From Caballeronia sp. dw_276 (GTDB lineage Bacteria > Pseudomonadota > Gammaproteobacteria > Burkholderiales > Burkholderiaceae), in assembly GCF_018449635.1 (NCBI RefSeq), contig NZ_JAAVUV010000001.1:310001-374000 (forward strand): DNA of 64,000 nucleotides, read 5' to 3'. Position numbers and translations under genes: made by a program. Under the pieces are notes generated by a model. That model was not told the origin of the DNA. It searched no databases and saw only the letters and a list, made by a program, of their open reading frames with translations. Of the stretch, positions 27,511 to 36,058 are shown in pieces. Position 1 is the first letter of the stretch, and each line of letters begins with the position of its first letter.

Positions 27511-28443
27511 TCAGGAGGCGAGCCCGTCTTCCCAATACGGCGGCTCGCCGATCACTTCGGCGAGAAAATCGACAAACGCGCGGACCTTCGACGAGACGAT
27601 TTTCTTCGGCGGATACACCGCCCAGATCGCCGGTTCGGCGCGCGCGGTGCGCGCTTCCCAATCGCTAAGCGCGTGTACGAGACTCCCGTCACGCAACGCG
27701 GTTCCGACAAGCCAGGTGGGCAGCAACGCCACGCCGCAACCGGCAAGTGCAAGTTGCAGGACGGCCTCGGAATCGTCGCCGCGAAACCGTCCTTTTACTT
27801 CCACGAGCATTGGCTCAGATGCGTCCTCGAGCTTCAAGAAAAACCATCGATCGTCGGGTTGCAGCGCGAGACGTAGCGATTCGTGATTTTGCAGATCGCC
27901 GGGCTTGGAAGGCGTCCCGTTGCGCTCGAAATATCCGGGACTCGCGCACACAATCCGCCGGTGCGGCGCAAGGCGGCGTGCCATCAACAGCGAATCGGGC
28001 AGGGCGCCGATCCGCACGGCTACATCGATACCCCCTTCGATCATGTTCAGCGTCTCGTCGGTCACGACGATATCGACGTCAATATCCGGATAGCGTTGCA
28101 TGAACGCCGGCAGATGCGGCACCACATGACGATGCCCGAACGCCACGGGCATGGTGATGCGCAGCACGCCTTGCGGCGTCTGATTCAGCGATGAAGTCAG
28201 CGCGCGGGCGTCATCGAGCGCCTGCAGCGCGACAAGCGCATGTTCGCGGAAGACGCGGCCGCCTTCGGTGAGCACGAGGCCTCGCGTGGACCGGTTGAAA
28301 AGGGCGATCCCCAAATCCTTTTCCAGTTCGCTCACATAGCGCGAAACGGTCGATGTCTTGACGCCCATTTCGAGCGCCGTCTTGCTGAAGCTTTCCCGTT
28401 CGGCGGCATGGACGAACGCGCGTACCGCTGCAAAATAATCCAT
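27511..28443 (-). CDS. LysR family transcriptional regulator
   Basis: 310-residue LTTR. The helix-turn-helix at residues 1-60 contains FSKTALEMGVKTSTVSRYVSELEKDLG, an unusual 'MDYFAAVRAFV' subgroup start common in Burkholderia CrgA-like regulators. A periplasmic-binding-like effector domain follows. The start is set at the ATG of MDYFAAV (28443), 14 codons inside the longest frame. It lies downstream of the porin gene on the same strand, and its targets are unknown. Confidence 0.88.
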   Translation of the reverse strand: MDYFAAVRAFVHAAERESFSKTALEMGVKTSTVSRYVSELEKDLGIALFNRSTRGLVLTEGGRVFREHALVALQALDDARALTSSLNQTPQGVLRITMPVAFGHRHVVPHLPAFMQRYPDIDVDIVVTDETLNMIEGGIDVAVRIGALPDSLLMARRLAPHRRIVCASPGYFERNGTPSKPGDLQNHESLRLALQPDDRWFFLKLEDASEPMLVEVKGRFRGDDSEAVLQLALAGCGVALLPTWLVGTALRDGSLVHALSDWEARTARAEPAIWAVYPPKKIVSSKVRAFVDFLAEVIGEPPYWEDGLAS

Positions 28444-28534
28444 AGGTTTGTGCGTTTGCCTGGCGTGTTTCCTGAGAAACGCCAAGACTAAAGCAAAAAC
28501 CTGTGATGGACCTTACATCGTTACGCGCGTGCCT

Positions 28535-29614
28535 TCAGAACTTCGCGCGCACGCCGGCGCCGAAGGTGTCACCCGTCGATTGCCCGGTGATACGGTCGTT
28601 CATGTAGGCGGCATAGAGATCGGTGCGCTTCGATAACGGATAGTCGTAGCCGAGCGCCCAGGTTTGCCGCGTCTGGTCGAGGCCGCCGCCGTCGCGCGAA
28701 TACGCGTAGGAGGCCATCACGGATCCGGGTCCGAGAGGGACCGTCACGCCGCCTTGCGCGGTGTTGATATGAAAGTTGCCGGTGCGTACTGTGTTGTCGG
28801 TGTACATGTACTGGCCGAACAGCTTGACCACGCGTAAGTCATAGGACACGCCGAGTTGCGCTACGGACTGGCTCTGCATGCCCGAAACCAGCGAGCTGAG
28901 GTCGTCGGGCTGCGTATTGAAGTTGACGTACTGGTAGACGCCCGTTGCCGCGAAAGGCCCACTGAAATACTGGAGCTGCGCGCTCACTTTGTGCTGGCCG
29001 TTTTCGCCGGCCTTGTTGCCGAACCCGTACATCGCGGTGCCGCTCAGGCCATGATAGTCCGGGGTCGAGTAGGAGATTGCGTTGTCCCAGCCCGAATCGC
29101 CGACCACGCCCTGATCGGTCGTGTAGGCGGGGAACGTGCCGAGGCCGAGAAACACGTGATAGACCATCGGCGAGAACGTGTATGAATCGGCGAAGGGGTT
29201 GAAGAGAATCGTCGATACAAACAGCGACGTGGTCAGCCGCCCCGCGGTCACGGTTCCGTACGGCGACTGGATGCCGACGTAGGCATCGCGCGAGAACATC
29301 GAGTCGCCCTGGAAGCGGCCGTAGGCGCCGTTTTGCGGGCGGAAAAAGTCTTCGAGCGCGAAGATCGCCTTGTATCCGCCGCCGAGGTCTTCCGTGCCCT
29401 TCAAGCCCCAATACGATGTCGACATGCCGCCGCCGCCCAACGTCCAAGCGCGCGCGCCGCCGGGGAGTTTCTGCGCGCCCACCCAGGCATCCACTTGCCC
29501 GTACAGTTGGACGCTCGATTGCGCGTTCGCGGCACCGCCATACAACATGCCGGTTGCTATCACGGATACAAGCGCCTTGACGCCTTTCGATGCAAAACAA
29601 ATACGGTTCTTCAC
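28535..29614 (-). CDS. Gram-negative porin (OmpC/Omp32-type)
   Basis: Outer-membrane trimeric porin precursor of 359 residues. The GTG start at 29614 is preceded by GGGGGA. A signal peptide (hydrophobic run ending ANAQS) is followed by SVQLYGQVDAWVG, the typical first strand. GLKGTEDLGGGYKAIFALE and a C-terminal phenylalanine (GVRAKF) are hallmarks of the beta-proteobacterial porin family. It lies downstream of guanine deaminase and may import that cluster's substrate. Confidence 0.9.
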   Translation of the reverse strand: MKNRICFASKGVKALVSVIATGMLYGGAANAQSSVQLYGQVDAWVGAQKLPGGARAWTLGGGGMSTSYWGLKGTEDLGGGYKAIFALEDFFRPQNGAYGRFQGDSMFSRDAYVGIQSPYGTVTAGRLTTSLFVSTILFNPFADSYTFSPMVYHVFLGLGTFPAYTTDQGVVGDSGWDNAISYSTPDYHGLSGTAMYGFGNKAGENGQHKVSAQLQYFSGPFAATGVYQYVNFNTQPDDLSSLVSGMQSQSVAQLGVSYDLRVVKLFGQYMYTDNTVRTGNFHINTAQGGVTVPLGPGSVMASYAYSRDGGGLDQTRQTWALGYDYPLSKRTDLYAAYMNDRITGQSTGDTFGAGVRAKF

Positions 29615-29719
29615 GCATCCCCCGACCAGGAAAATGCAGGCGAACGAACGCGGATCACACCGTGCGGTGCGGATCGGTCGTTCGAGCCTGCGTGAAAGGA
29701 AAAAGAGTCGTGCCTGGAA

Positions 29720-31066
29720 TCAGGCGGCCAGCGGATAACGGAATCCATCGCCGGATGGACTGCGCTCGTAGACCTGTTCGCCCGCAACATACGTGGCCTT
29801 GATCGCGCGGTCATCGCCGAGGGTCATCAGCACGAAAAGCTGTTCCACGATGTCCTTGCAATAACCCGAGCGGAACGACATCAGGGGCGTTGCCTTGCGG
29901 TCGAGGATCACGAGATCGGCCTCATAACCCTTCGCAACCGTGCCGATCCTGTCCTGCAAGTACAGCGCCTCAGCCCCGCCTCGCGTGGCGAGGTAAAACG
30001 CCTGGATAGCGTTGAGCTTCGTCTGGTTCATCTGCGCGACCTTGTAGGCCTCGTTCAGCGATTGCAGTTGTGAAAAGCTCGTGCCTGCGCCCACGTCCGT
30101 GCCCAGGCCTACGCGAACAGGGCGCTTCGGGTTCTTGGCATCGAAGACACGGAACAGGCCGCTGCCAAGGAAGAAATTCGATGTCGGGCAGTGCGCCAGC
30201 GCGGCACCGGTCTGATGACACGTGCAGAGATCGTCTTCGGTCAGGTGAATGCCGTGGCCGTAGATTGAACGCGGTCCGACAATGCCCGCATGCGCGTACA
30301 CGTCCAGATAACTCTTGCGCTCGGGAAACAGCTCCATGACCCACGCGATTTCATCGACGTTCTCGCACAGATGCGTTTGCACGTAGGCATCGGGCGTTTC
30401 CTTGAGCAGGGTGCCGCAGACATCGAGTTGCGCGTCCGTGCTCGTGGGCGCGAAGCGCGGCGTGATGCAATACAACTGGCGCCCGCGCTTGTGCCACTTT
30501 GCGATCAGGTCCGAACTCATGGAATAGGCGAGTTCGGCGGTATCGAGCAATGCGGCGGGCGCGTTGCGGTCCATCAACACCTTGCCCGCGACCATGCGGG
30601 TATTGAAGCGCGACGATTCCTCGAAGAACGCATCGACCGATCCGGGATGCACGGTGCAATACACCGCGGCCGTCGTCGTGCCCGAGCGCAACAGTTCGCG
30701 CAGGAACACCTTGGCGACCATGTCGGCATGGTTTTTATCGGCGAAATTCTGCTCGGCGACGAACGTGTACGTGTTGAGCCATTCCAGCAACTGTTCGCCG
30801 TACGCGCCGATCATCTCGGTTTGCGGATAGTGGATATGGGTATCGATAAACCCCGCCGAAATGATCGCGTCGGGATAGTGCTGAACCTGCGTTCCCGCTG
30901 GCAGGCGCGGCGTTACTTCGGAAGCCGGGCCGACATCGACGATCTGGCCTTTGTCGATCACGACGATCGCATCGGGAATATGGACGAGGCATTGCTCGGG
31001 CGTCTGGAGAAACGGGTCGCCGCTGAAGGTCACCACGTCGGCACGCAAGGCTTTGAGTGAAGTCAT
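29720..31066 (-). CDS. guaD: Guanine deaminase
   Basis: Zinc amidohydrolase converting guanine to xanthine and ammonia, 448 residues. Metal ligands are visible in order: HIHYP (about residues 76-80), QTHLCEN, GHGIHL, and Asp in GLGTDVGAGTS. The FIDTHIHYPQTEMIGAYG segment is typical of bacterial GuaD. It has an AGGA ribosome site. Downstream of the MFS gene (gap 58 bp) and upstream of the porin, it is probably part of a purine or nitrogen-source uptake operon. Xanthine dehydrogenase genes are not in the window. Confidence 0.92.
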   Translation of the reverse strand: MTSLKALRADVVTFSGDPFLQTPEQCLVHIPDAIVVIDKGQIVDVGPASEVTPRLPAGTQVQHYPDAIISAGFIDTHIHYPQTEMIGAYGEQLLEWLNTYTFVAEQNFADKNHADMVAKVFLRELLRSGTTTAAVYCTVHPGSVDAFFEESSRFNTRMVAGKVLMDRNAPAALLDTAELAYSMSSDLIAKWHKRGRQLYCITPRFAPTSTDAQLDVCGTLLKETPDAYVQTHLCENVDEIAWVMELFPERKSYLDVYAHAGIVGPRSIYGHGIHLTEDDLCTCHQTGAALAHCPTSNFFLGSGLFRVFDAKNPKRPVRVGLGTDVGAGTSFSQLQSLNEAYKVAQMNQTKLNAIQAFYLATRGGAEALYLQDRIGTVAKGYEADLVILDRKATPLMSFRSGYCKDIVEQLFVLMTLGDDRAIKATYVAGEQVYERSPSGDGFRYPLAA

Positions 31067-31124
31067 GTCGAATTCCTGGAAAGTGTGCCGGCCGAGCGGC
31101 CGGCTTTCGTGTCGAAGGAGGTGA

Positions 31125-32405
31125 TCAGCGGCGCCGGGCCGGATGCGATTCCTTCATGATCAGTGAGATGACAAACGACGCAATCAGCGAGTAGGTAATC
31201 GGCGTCGCCGCATATTCCGCGATGGCCAGCGTGTGGTCGGTCAGGCCCGCCGCAATGCCGGACACCACTCTCGAGCCGGGCGCCGCAATCATGATCCCGC
31301 CGGCGATAAACGCGAGGCCGTTCACAAAAGCCGCCGATGTACCGATCAATTGCGGCGGCACCACGTCGGCGGCGCTGCTGAATGTAAGCATGTGCGCGGC
31401 GTTGGCAAAGCCGAACAGGAAGTTGAGGACCATCGCGACTGGAATGGACATGGTCGGCAGATACAACAACGCGCCCGCGCACGCCAGCTGAACGGCAATG
31501 CCGATCACGATAGGCAACTTGCGCCGTTCGATCTTGTCGGAGAGAGCCGGAATTACGAGGCAGCCCGCCGCAAGACCCAGCCACAGCAGCGACGAACTGA
31601 ACGCCGCCGTGGCGGGGGAGGCGCCGCGCGTCTCCATGAGCATGGGCGTCCAGACCACGCCGGCCGCGAGCATGCTGCCGAACAACGCCGAGCAGATCAG
31701 CGCCGAGATCCAGACGTGCGGGATCTTGGCGACCTGGAGAAGTGCATCGAGCACCGAATGGACGAACGCGCCGGCGCCTCCGCCGGTCGACTCCACGGGC
31801 GTCGGATTTTTCAGGAAAAGGAAGGCGAGCACCGACAACACCACGCCCGCCGCACCGACGAAGTTGAACAGTTCGCGCCAGGGCATCTCGCTCAAGCCCC
31901 ACTGCAGCGCGTTGACTGAAAACGCCGACGAAAGCGACGCGCAAAATTGCACGAGCCCGAACATGAAGTTGAAGCGCCCCATGCCGAACCACTGCCCGCC
32001 TATATAACCCGCGCCTACAAAGCCGGTACAGGCGCCGACGGCCATCACGAACTGCGAGACGAGCAACGTGCCGTAACTCTCGGCGTTGGCGAACAGGAAC
32101 ACGCCGGCGGTGACGAGCACCACGGATATGGGCAAGACCTTGTGCGCGCCCAGCCGGTCGAGCAACGCGCCGCCGAAGAACTGGCAGACGGCGAAGACCC
32201 ACGTATAGACGGCCGCAATCGATGCAACCTGCTCCACCGTCAGCGATGCACTTTTCTTCACCTCGGGATTGACGATCGAGTATCCCGTTTGCACGCTGAA
32301 AAGATAGATGACGAACGCAACCGACAGCGCCCAGATCCACCAGGCTCGTGGACCGCCAAGCTGAAAAGACGCCGCCGGTGTTTGTTTCGATGAAACCGTG
32401 TTCAT
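31125..32405 (-). CDS. MFS transporter
   Basis: Inner-membrane permease of about 426 residues with 12 predicted hydrophobic segments in two halves and an MFS loop motif near DRLGAHKVLP. The start at 32405 (MNTVSSKQ) has GGAG at proper spacing. Situated just upstream of guanine deaminase on the same strand, it may import a purine, an organic acid or an oxalate/formate-like anion. The substrate is not determinable from sequence. Confidence 0.85.
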   Translation of the reverse strand: MNTVSSKQTPAASFQLGGPRAWWIWALSVAFVIYLFSVQTGYSIVNPEVKKSASLTVEQVASIAAVYTWVFAVCQFFGGALLDRLGAHKVLPISVVLVTAGVFLFANAESYGTLLVSQFVMAVGACTGFVGAGYIGGQWFGMGRFNFMFGLVQFCASLSSAFSVNALQWGLSEMPWRELFNFVGAAGVVLSVLAFLFLKNPTPVESTGGGAGAFVHSVLDALLQVAKIPHVWISALICSALFGSMLAAGVVWTPMLMETRGASPATAAFSSSLLWLGLAAGCLVIPALSDKIERRKLPIVIGIAVQLACAGALLYLPTMSIPVAMVLNFLFGFANAAHMLTFSSAADVVPPQLIGTSAAFVNGLAFIAGGIMIAAPGSRVVSGIAAGLTDHTLAIAEYAATPITYSLIASFVISLIMKESHPARRR

Positions 32406-32432
32406 GGACTTTCTCCAGGCGAGTGCAACCCC

Positions 32433-32448
32433 GCGATCGATTGATCGC
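32433..32448. promoter_or_regulatory. Palindrome upstream of MFS/guaD operon
   Basis: GCGATC, spacer GATT, GATCGC, 28 bases before the MFS start. It is a possible operator for a local regulator. Confidence 0.3.
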
Positions 32449-32845
32449 AATTTAAAAAAGAATTAAGAAATATTCCGGAGCTTCACGCCGATGAGGCGCT
32501 GAATTAATCGCGAAGACGGTGTTGATTACGGATTTTTCATGAGGGAAATTAAATGCGGTACGTTGCTTTATGTTGAACAGTTCGCTCTACGGCTAGTGCG
32601 TTTCTAGCCCGTACGGCGGCCCGCGCGGCTGATTACAGAGCGGTTGGGAATTCGCCTAACTTAACAACTGGCCCGTGCTTCTTCAAGCTTTTAATTGTAG
32701 GTTGACGGGAAGTGTTCAAATCTCTCGGTTCATTTTAATTCTGAGATGACCGGAATCGTTATAACGGAATCCGACTATTCTATTAACGTACTGAGCCAAG
32801 AGATAATCATGCAATCATTGTTTTGATTTCATCGTTTGAAAATAC

Positions 32846-32870
32846 AAAAAGCCCGCTTTAAGCGGGCTTT
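32846..32870 (-). terminator. Terminator of the aminotransferase gene
   Basis: AAAGCCCGC and GCGGGCTTT arms around TTTAA, with a five-A run on the left that becomes a T run on the minus strand. It lies 28 bp after the aminotransferase stop. Confidence 0.8.
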
Positions 32871-32897
32871 GATTCCTGCGGCATCAAAACAAATACG

Positions 32898-34136
32898 TCA
32901 AGCCGCGGATAACGACCTTTCCAGCGCCGCGACGCCGCCCGGAAGATCGACCGGAACCCCGAGATCGACCATCGTGCGGCCGAGCGCGTGGATGGTACGG
33001 AAAAGATGATGCTCGCGGCATTGTTCGCCCATCTGCCCGATCCGCACAATCGGCGCGCCGAACGAACCGGCGATCTCCACGTGATGTTTGCGCGAGATAT
33101 GCGCGCAGATATCGGCGCCGGTCACGCCTTTGGGCACCTCGATGCCGACCACCGAATTCAGGCGGCTTTCCTTCGGCACATAAAGCTTCAGGGACAACGC
33201 CTCGACGCCTGCCTGCAGCGCCGTCGAACATCGCAGATGCCGCGCGAAACGGCGTTCCAGCGTCTCCGCGCAGACGAGGCGCAACGCCTCGTGCAAGGCG
33301 AGCACGCCCGACACGGGCGCCGTGTAGTGATAAGACGCGTTGTGCCAGAAGTTCGCAGCGAGCGATGCATCGAAGCACCAGTGCGTATGCGGCACCGGAC
33401 GCGACGTAATGCGTTCCCACGCTTTTTCGGAGAACGCGAGCAGCGATACGCCCGGAATGGACGAAAGCCCTTTCTGGCCACCCGTGATCACCGCGTCGAT
33501 ACCCCACGCGTCCATTGGCAGGGGCATGGTGCTGAGCGTGCAGACGGCATCGACGACAACCAGCGCGCCCGCAGCGCTCGCCACCGCCGCGATGGATTCG
33601 AGGCTGCGGTTCCAGACAGTATTCGACGTTTCGCCATGGACGATAGTGACGACTTCCGGCCGGAAGCGCTCGATCGCCTCGGCGACCTTGGCCGTATCGG
33701 CGGCGCTTCCGTCGCTCACTTTCAGCGTCTCCACGACCGCGCCCGTACGCCGCGCCATCTCCGCCATGCGCTCGCTGAAGAAGCCGTTGCAGATGCTGAG
33801 CACGCGCGAATCCTTCCACGCCAGGTTCGTGATCGCCATTTCCATGGCGCCCGATCCCGGGCCCGCCACGCCCATCACCCATTTCGATTCCGTCTGGAAT
33901 ACGTAGCGCGCCATGGTCTTCACCTGGCCGATAACCGCAGCCATGGTCGAACCGAGATGGTTGATCACCACGCCATTGGCTTTCGCGACGGCATCAGGGA
34001 TCGGCACCGGACCGGCGCCCATCATCAGGAGCGGCTCTTCGGGCAATATCGATGAAAGCGGCAGCACCGAAGGGCAAGCCACGCCGAATGCGCCGGAAGT
34101 ACCCGAAGAATTAAAGGACGGAATTCGATCGTTCAT
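32898..34136 (-). CDS. Class V aminotransferase (alanine/ureidoglycine-glyoxylate type)
   Basis: PLP enzyme of 412 residues in the alanine-glyoxylate/serine-glyoxylate aminotransferase group. It shows MMGAGPVPIPDAV at the substrate end, GSGAMEMAITNL for phosphate binding, VDAVCTLSTMPL with the PLP-contacting Asp, and ITGGQKGLSS with the Schiff-base Lys. Next to guanine deaminase, a role in purine-nitrogen recovery (ureidoglycine-glyoxylate aminotransferase) is attractive. The divergent MocR gene would equally fit pyridoxamine-pyruvate or taurine-type aminotransferases. Function is unresolved between these. Confidence 0.8.
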   Translation of the reverse strand: MNDRIPSFNSSGTSGAFGVACPSVLPLSSILPEEPLLMMGAGPVPIPDAVAKANGVVINHLGSTMAAVIGQVKTMARYVFQTESKWVMGVAGPGSGAMEMAITNLAWKDSRVLSICNGFFSERMAEMARRTGAVVETLKVSDGSAADTAKVAEAIERFRPEVVTIVHGETSNTVWNRSLESIAAVASAAGALVVVDAVCTLSTMPLPMDAWGIDAVITGGQKGLSSIPGVSLLAFSEKAWERITSRPVPHTHWCFDASLAANFWHNASYHYTAPVSGVLALHEALRLVCAETLERRFARHLRCSTALQAGVEALSLKLYVPKESRLNSVVGIEVPKGVTGADICAHISRKHHVEIAGSFGAPIVRIGQMGEQCREHHLFRTIHALGRTMVDLGVPVDLPGGVAALERSLSAA

Positions 34137-34188
34137 GTTGTTTTATCTGCATTCGTTGAATGGTCAGGGCTGGCCGGCCCCCGCGCAT

Positions 34189-34503
34189 TCACATTGCCCG
34201 TGTCCTGCGCTGACTCATACGCGCCAGCATCCAGTAAAGCGGCAAGGCGAAGCGGCGCATGCTCGAAAACACCGGCGCCGATGCCAGCATGAAACGGCTG
34301 TCCGGTTCCGATGCGCTGATCCACACCTTCGATCGCGGCGCGAGTTCGAGTGTATCGCCTGCGCGCAGCCACCAGTCGGCAGTGTCGCCTTCAATGGTGA
34401 CCCACACTGTTCCCCGGCACACAGTCAGGGTATGAGGCCGGTCGATCAACCAGCAGGCTGGCGCTTCGCTGGGTTGCTGCTCCAAAGTCCGGATTTCACG
34501 CAT
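34189..34503 (-). CDS. DUF2917 family protein
   Basis: 104-residue protein whose core CRGTVWVTIEGDTADWWLRAGD matches the DUF2917 cupin-like domain; no biochemical role is known. GGGAG precedes the ATG. It is placed 52 bp upstream of the aminotransferase on the same strand, so the two are probably cotranscribed from the divergent region shared with the MocR gene. Confidence 0.7.
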   Translation of the reverse strand: MREIRTLEQQPSEAPACWLIDRPHTLTVCRGTVWVTIEGDTADWWLRAGDTLELAPRSKVWISASEPDSRFMLASAPVFSSMRRFALPLYWMLARMSQRRTRAM

Positions 34504-34591
34504 GTCGCTCTCCCATCCTGGCCGCTCACAAAGAGACGGCCTCTTGACTGCATTATTTATTTAAACTTCAATCTTGAAAATGTACACTCAC

Positions 34592-34613
34592 GAACAGTTG
34601 TGCCGCACTGTTC
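34592..34613. promoter_or_regulatory. Putative MocR operator
   Basis: GAACAGT at 34592-34598 and ACTGTTC at 34607-34613 form a perfect 7-bp inverted repeat around 8 bases. It lies 36 bases before the MocR start and in the divergent promoter region of the DUF2917-aminotransferase pair. Confidence 0.45.
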
Positions 34614-34648
34614 AGTGATTTTCCCTGCACACTTCCAAAGATCAGACG

Positions 34649-36058
34649 ATGAACCTCGAAATCAGCGCAAGCAGCGGCGTTCCGATGACCGATCAGCTCG
34701 TGTCCGGCATCACGAACCTGATCCGCACTCGCCAGTTGCTGTCGGGCGCGAAGCTGCCGTCCATCCGTGCGCTGGCGGCGAGCCAGCAGATCAGCCGCTT
34801 TCCGGTGATCGAGGCGTACGACCGGCTTTCGTCGTTGGGCATGATCGTGCCCAAGCACGGTTCCGGTTTCTTCGTTGCAAACCATATGGGGAGCGAGGAG
34901 CCGGGCGGCGGGTCGGATCCGCGTCTTGCCGAAGAGGAATCGAACCAGATCCTGCAGCAGTTCAACTATCCCGGCGAGACGTTGAAACTCAGCAGCGGTT
35001 TCGTGCCCGAAGCGTGGCGCGATCTGGAAGGCATCACGCAAACCGTGCGGCAAGTGATGCGGATGGACCCGAGCAGCGTCATCGACTATGCAATGCCGCA
35101 TGGCGATGCAAACCTGCGCCATCAGATCCAGATGCGCCTCGCGCACGTCGGTGTCGAGGCGGACGTATCGAACATCATTGTCACGACCGGCGCGAGCCAG
35201 GGACTCGACCTGATCGTGCGCTTCATGCTGAAGGCGGGTGACACGGTGCTGGTTGAAGATCCCGGTTATTACAACCTGTTCGGCTTGCTCAAGCTGCAGG
35301 GTGTGAAAATTGTCGGCGTGCCGCGTCTTGCAACCGGGCCCGATGTCGATGTCGCCGAGCATCTGCTGAAAACCATCAAGCCGAAGCTGTTCTTCATCAA
35401 CACGGTGTTCCATAACCCGACCGCGACCAACATCGCGCCGCAAGTCGCGTTCAAGCTGCTGCAGCTCGCGCAGCAGCACGACTTCACCATCGTGGAAGAC
35501 GATATCTATGCCGACTTCCAGGCAACGCCGACGCAACGCCTGGCGTCGCTCGATCAGCTCGATCACGTGATCTATCTCGGCGGGTTATCGAAGACCTTGT
35601 CGTCGTCGTTGCGCATCGGGTATCTGGCCGCCAAGCGCGAGCTGGTGAAGGATCTCGTCGATGTCAAAGTGCTGACGAGTCTCGGTGGCTCGCGTTTCAG
35701 CGAATGCGTGGTGGCGGCGCTGCTCGAGCGCGGCACGTACAGGAAATATCTGGAGCGGCTGCGGCGAAGGGTTCGCGACGCGTTATCGACGGCGGTGCAG
35801 CGGATCGAGGAACACGGCTGGGAAGTATTCGATGAACCCAGCGGCGGCAATTTCATCTGGACGCGCGTGCCGCATATCGACGATTCCATGGTGCTCGTCG
35901 AGCAGGCGCTCAAGTTCGGGATCACGCTCGCGCCGGGGAGCTACTATCGGCCGAACGGCGAGACGTCGGCGTGGGTTCGCATCAACACGGCCCACGCCGA
36001 CGACCCGCGTGCACTCAAGTTCTTTGAGCACATGGCGGACTACGCGCCAAAACGCTAG
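34649..36058 (+). CDS. MocR-type PLP-dependent transcriptional regulator
   Basis: 469-residue fusion of a GntR winged helix and an aminotransferase-like effector domain. The DNA-binding part (residues about 10-75) includes LPSIRALAASQQISRFPVIEAYDRL, and the fold-type I region has the PLP Lys in GGLSKTLSSSLRIG. MocR proteins sense aminated or PLP-linked ligands. This one is probably the regulator of the divergent DUF2917-aminotransferase genes. Its stop codon overlaps that of the converging AI-2E-family gene. Confidence 0.88.
   Translation: MNLEISASSGVPMTDQLVSGITNLIRTRQLLSGAKLPSIRALAASQQISRFPVIEAYDRLSSLGMIVPKHGSGFFVANHMGSEEPGGGSDPRLAEEESNQILQQFNYPGETLKLSSGFVPEAWRDLEGITQTVRQVMRMDPSSVIDYAMPHGDANLRHQIQMRLAHVGVEADVSNIIVTTGASQGLDLIVRFMLKAGDTVLVEDPGYYNLFGLLKLQGVKIVGVPRLATGPDVDVAEHLLKTIKPKLFFINTVFHNPTATNIAPQVAFKLLQLAQQHDFTIVEDDIYADFQATPTQRLASLDQLDHVIYLGGLSKTLSSSLRIGYLAAKRELVKDLVDVKVLTSLGGSRFSECVVAALLERGTYRKYLERLRRRVRDALSTAVQRIEEHGWEVFDEPSGGNFIWTRVPHIDDSMVLVEQALKFGITLAPGSYYRPNGETSAWVRINTAHADDPRALKFFEHMADYAPKR

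Larger units (their letters stand above)
32406..32897. other. 490-bp AT-richer regulatory intergenic region
   Basis: No gene seen. It holds the 5' region of the MFS-guaD operon, with a perfect GCGATC-GATT-GATCGC palindrome at 32433-32448, and the aminotransferase terminator near 32848. The middle part is AT-rich with no recognised element. Confidence 0.5.

Noticed and set aside
31063-32340. 425-codon frame overlapping the MFS gene on the same strand
   Set aside because: Arginine/glycine-rich frame-shift shadow; the true frame shows 12 membrane helices.
33913-35241. 442-codon frame overlapping DUF2917 and MocR starts
   Set aside because: Runs through two divergent genes with good starts; its translation lacks any domain.
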